Below, one piece after another: positions 5,200-6,444 of a stretch of DNA of 6,444 bases. A program made the position numbers and the translations under genes. Source of the DNA: Acinetobacter sp. XH1741 (GTDB taxonomy: Bacteria > Pseudomonadota > Gammaproteobacteria > Pseudomonadales > Moraxellaceae); assembly GCF_041021895.1 (NCBI RefSeq), contig NZ_CP157430.1, positions 1 through 6,444 on the forward strand. The letters are read 5' to 3'. Positions within the stretch are counted from its first letter, which is position 1. The number at the start of each line of letters is the position of its first letter. The notes under the pieces are model-generated. The model was not told where the DNA came from. It did no database searches and saw only the letters and a list, made by a program, of their open reading frames with translations.

Positions 5200-5350
5200 T
5201 TATTTGATGCGCTAACATCAAGTAACGAAGATCAGCAGAGCTACCAACTCGTGCAGATTTCACACTAAGGCTTGTACCTGAACTCTATTTTCACAATAAA
5301 CAGCGTTTAGATCAAGACTCAAAATGATAAGTCTTCGTTAATACGTGTTT
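5200..5350 (+). other. Candidate ColE1-like (RNA-primed) replication region
   Basis: AGAGCTACCAACTC at 5237-5250 is identical to a well-known segment of the ColE1/pMB1 primer RNA II (context GATCAAGAGCTACCAACTC). It is preceded by GATCAGC instead of GATCA. About 70 bases on, AGACTCAAAATGATAAGTC (5314-5332) loosely resembles the RNA II stretch GGACTCAAGACGATAG, in the same order. No Rep protein is recognisable anywhere in the plasmid, which fits a host-primed origin. The start of primer RNA, the RNA I-like antisense and the exact origin could not be located, so the limits given are approximate. Confidence 0.42.
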
Positions 5351-5439
5351 TTATTCATCAAATAAGCATCATAGATCGAGCTTTGCCTGCTTCTGCGTGT
5401 CCGTTTTACGGATTGGCATGCGTTGCATGTGGAGGGAAT

Positions 5440-5678
5440 AAGTGTCACTGGTGCAACGTAGCGATAGTCGAAAGGCTAAACCGCTTACAGGGGATTCTCA
5501 CAAAGGCGGAGCGTTGGAAGTAGTTGTATAGGTCGGTTAAGTTGCATGTTGGGGAAGCCCTCGCAGAGATATCGCCATACTTCGACAGGGAGCGTGTGGG
5601 AGAAGGTGCAAGACCTTTAGTCCTTGTCTGCATAGTCAGCAAAACTATGTGCGGATACGACCGATATACGTGGCTCCG
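5440..5678 (+). ncRNA. Structured-RNA-like region, perhaps a group II intron domain I remnant
   Basis: This GC-richer stretch has no convincing gene but many short self-complementary arms: TAGTC-GAAA-GGCTA (5465-5478, a GNRA-type tetraloop), ACCGC with GGCGG (5480-5484, 5505-5509), GGG-GAAG-CCC (5552-5561), AAGGT-GCAAG-ACCTT (5603-5617), and TGGCT-CCGA-AGCCA (5671-5684). Phrases such as GCGTTGGAAG, GGTCGGTTAAGTTGC and GGGAGCGTGTGGGAGAAGG have the look of bacterial group II intron domain I. No intron-encoded reverse transcriptase and no domain V hairpin are present, so at most it is a remnant or a co-opted RNA. It may instead be part of the primer RNA of the origin. Limits are approximate. Confidence 0.35.
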
Positions 5679-5701
5679 AAGCCAAAAAAATATACGGTAA
5701 A

Positions 5702-5764
5702 TCGGCAATACTTAAAGGATGTGTCATTTTTTTAAATGACCGCCTTTAGGGAAAGTATTGCCGA
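5702..5764. repeat. Three-tier nested inverted repeat
   Basis: Outer arms TCGGCAATACTT (5702-5713) and AAGTATTGCCGA (5753-5764) match perfectly over 12 bp. Directly inside are AAAGG/CCTTT (5714-5718, 5743-5747), and at the tip GTCATTT/AAATGAC (5723-5729, 5734-5740) around TTTT. Read as one element it makes a long interrupted hairpin. Such structures serve as terminators, single-strand initiation sites or recombination sites; its place beside the presumed origin favours a replication role, by inference. Confidence 0.6.
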
Positions 5765-5768
5765 AACT

Positions 5769-5835
5769 CTCTCAACCGTTTCCAAAGCCAAAGCACGAAG
5801 TGCGACGCTTTGGTGGCGTGTTGAGAAGTTGAGAG
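5769..5835. repeat. Second nested inverted repeat with nic-like core
   Basis: CTCTCAAC (5769-5776) pairs with GTTGAGAG (5828-5835). Inside, CCAAAGC (5782-5788) pairs with GCTTTGG (5807-5813), and GCAC-GAA-GTGC (5793-5803) forms the tip. The tip includes AAGTGCG (5798-5804), which equals the core of the RSF1010 nick region TAAGTGCG; this could be chance. The sequence 5836-5933 before the next gene shows nothing I can name beyond AT-rich promoter-like DNA. Confidence 0.55.
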
Positions 5836-5933
5836 CATTTATTCATTTTGTACAGGTGTGGGATTAGGTATTCTTGTGGATATGATCATCTTTTTTTCTG
5901 CTTAGGCTATTTAGAACATTTTTAGGGGTAATC

Positions 5934-6341
5934 GTGGAAACTTTTTTAATAGTAGCGGTAGTAGCTATAGTTTTATTTTTCTTTATGAAAGGACTTTTTT
6001 CTTTTAAAAATGGGGTTCAGTTAAGTATTAGACCTTTCAATGAATGGATGATTCTAGCAAAGAGTGCCAGTAAGAAAGAATTAGAAGTAATGTGTCATTC
6101 TGTATTGCTTGAAACAGGAAGTATGTTAGAAAAAGCTAATGTCATCTCACAAAAAGAATTTAGAGATTTATTTCTTAATTCTAGAGTTTATGCTTCTGAT
6201 TTTATAATGTTAACTCTTATAACGGTTGATATTCAGGAACAACTTTCTAAGCCTACTAGTTTTCCTTTGTATGAATCTGAAGAAGCTAGATTCTATTTAT
6301 ATAAATGTTTTTGTAGATGTCTTTGCACATTAAAGACTTAA
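5934..6341 (+). CDS. Hypothetical 135-residue protein with N-terminal membrane anchor
   Basis: An unrecognised protein. Residues 2-20 (ETFLIVAVVAIVLFFFMKG) form a transmembrane anchor or uncleaved signal, with no obvious cleavage site. The rest is soluble and helical with scattered charges, ending in a Cys-rich tail (CFCRCLCTLKT). The start is GTG at 5934, supported by TAGGGGT (5923-5929) five bases before; no ATG lies nearby in frame. The last eight codons and stop fall inside repeat copy A, and a duplicate of that end is at 1922-1946, so the gene was left whole by the cargo insertion. It is probably a backbone gene; its function is unknown. Confidence 0.6.
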   Translation: METFLIVAVVAIVLFFFMKGLFSFKNGVQLSIRPFNEWMILAKSASKKELEVMCHSVLLETGSMLEKANVISQKEFRDLFLNSRVYASDFIMLTLITVDIQEQLSKPTSFPLYESEEARFYLYKCFCRCLCTLKT

Positions 6342-6444
6342 ACTGATGAATCATAAAATCAATAACTTACATTAGGTATGATTCAGTAAATTTACATTAT
6401 AGTTCTAAACTCAATGAACTTTGAGTTTAGATAACCAATCCATT
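6317..6444. repeat. 178-bp direct repeat, copy A, left part
   Basis: Identical to 1922-2049 and continued by 1-50 once the window is closed into a circle. It holds the last codons of the 135-residue gene, a stem-loop GTCTTT/AAAGAC (6319-6324, 6332-6337), the inverted pair TGAATCATA/TATGATTCA (6347-6355, 6377-6385), the palindrome GTAAATTTAC (6386-6395) and the 11-bp-stem hairpin at 6404-6431. Confidence 0.95.
6404..6431. repeat. 11-bp-stem hairpin inside repeat copy A
   Basis: Same element as at 2009-2036: TCTAAACTCAA (6404-6414) pairs with TTGAGTTTAGA (6421-6431) around TGAACT. It stands 62 bases after the stop of the 135-residue gene and could end its transcript or, read through, separate it from gloB at base 50. 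Confidence 0.55.

Noticed and set aside
5445..5708. 87-codon minus-strand frame in the structured region
   Set aside because: Unusual composition, no ribosome binding site at its start, and it falls in DNA that is better explained as folded RNA.
5782..5813. Group II intron domain V
   Set aside because: The hairpin has the right length, but its 4-by-3 internal loop and triloop tip do not fit the domain V pattern of a 2-base bulge and GNRA tetraloop.
1..6444. CRISPR array, tRNA or rRNA
   Set aside because: No evenly spaced repeats and no tRNA- or rRNA-like sequences seen on either strand.

Overview
This window looks like one complete small mobilizable plasmid of 6,444 bp, cut open at an arbitrary point. 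The last 128 bases and the first 50 bases, joined end to end, reproduce without gap or overlap the internal stretch 1922-2099, so the two edges are very probably contiguous in a circle. The AT-rich backbone, the gene style and the MobQ (RSF1010-like) mobilization block suggest a gammaproteobacterial host of the Acinetobacter/Moraxellaceae type. This host call is inferred from composition and plasmid style, not from a marker gene.

Layout. (1) 51-1921 is a visibly GC-richer cargo segment with two tandem genes: glyoxalase II (gloB) and a GlxA-type AraC-family regulator. It lies between two identical 178-bp direct repeats (6317-6444 continuing into 1-50, and 1922-2099). (2) 2071-2474 holds a small two-helix membrane protein gene on the minus strand and a 41-codon ORF. 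(3) 2479-4782 is the mobilization block: mobC on the minus strand, an oriT with RSF1010-like architecture, then on the plus strand a 51-residue membrane protein, the minimal relaxase MobA, and a membrane-anchored MobB-like protein. The last three overlap by 1 and 4 bases. (4) 4865-5098 encodes an unrecognised 77-residue protein followed by a strong stem-loop terminator. (5) 5176-5933 has no convincing gene. It contains a short ColE1 RNAII-like sequence, a long stretch that looks like folded RNA, and two nested inverted-repeat elements. (6) 5934-6341 encodes a 135-residue protein with an N-terminal membrane anchor, whose last codons run into the repeat.

How it works together. MobC and MobA would form the relaxosome at oriT and the small membrane proteins may link it to the envelope or to a helper transfer system. 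No mating-pair genes are present, so the plasmid would be mobilizable rather than self-transmissible. No Rep protein is recognisable, so replication probably uses host enzymes and an RNA-primed origin in 5176-5933. The gloB/regulator pair is accessory cargo. Its 178-bp flanks predict reversible resolution into a 4,395-bp backbone circle and a 2,049-bp cargo circle.
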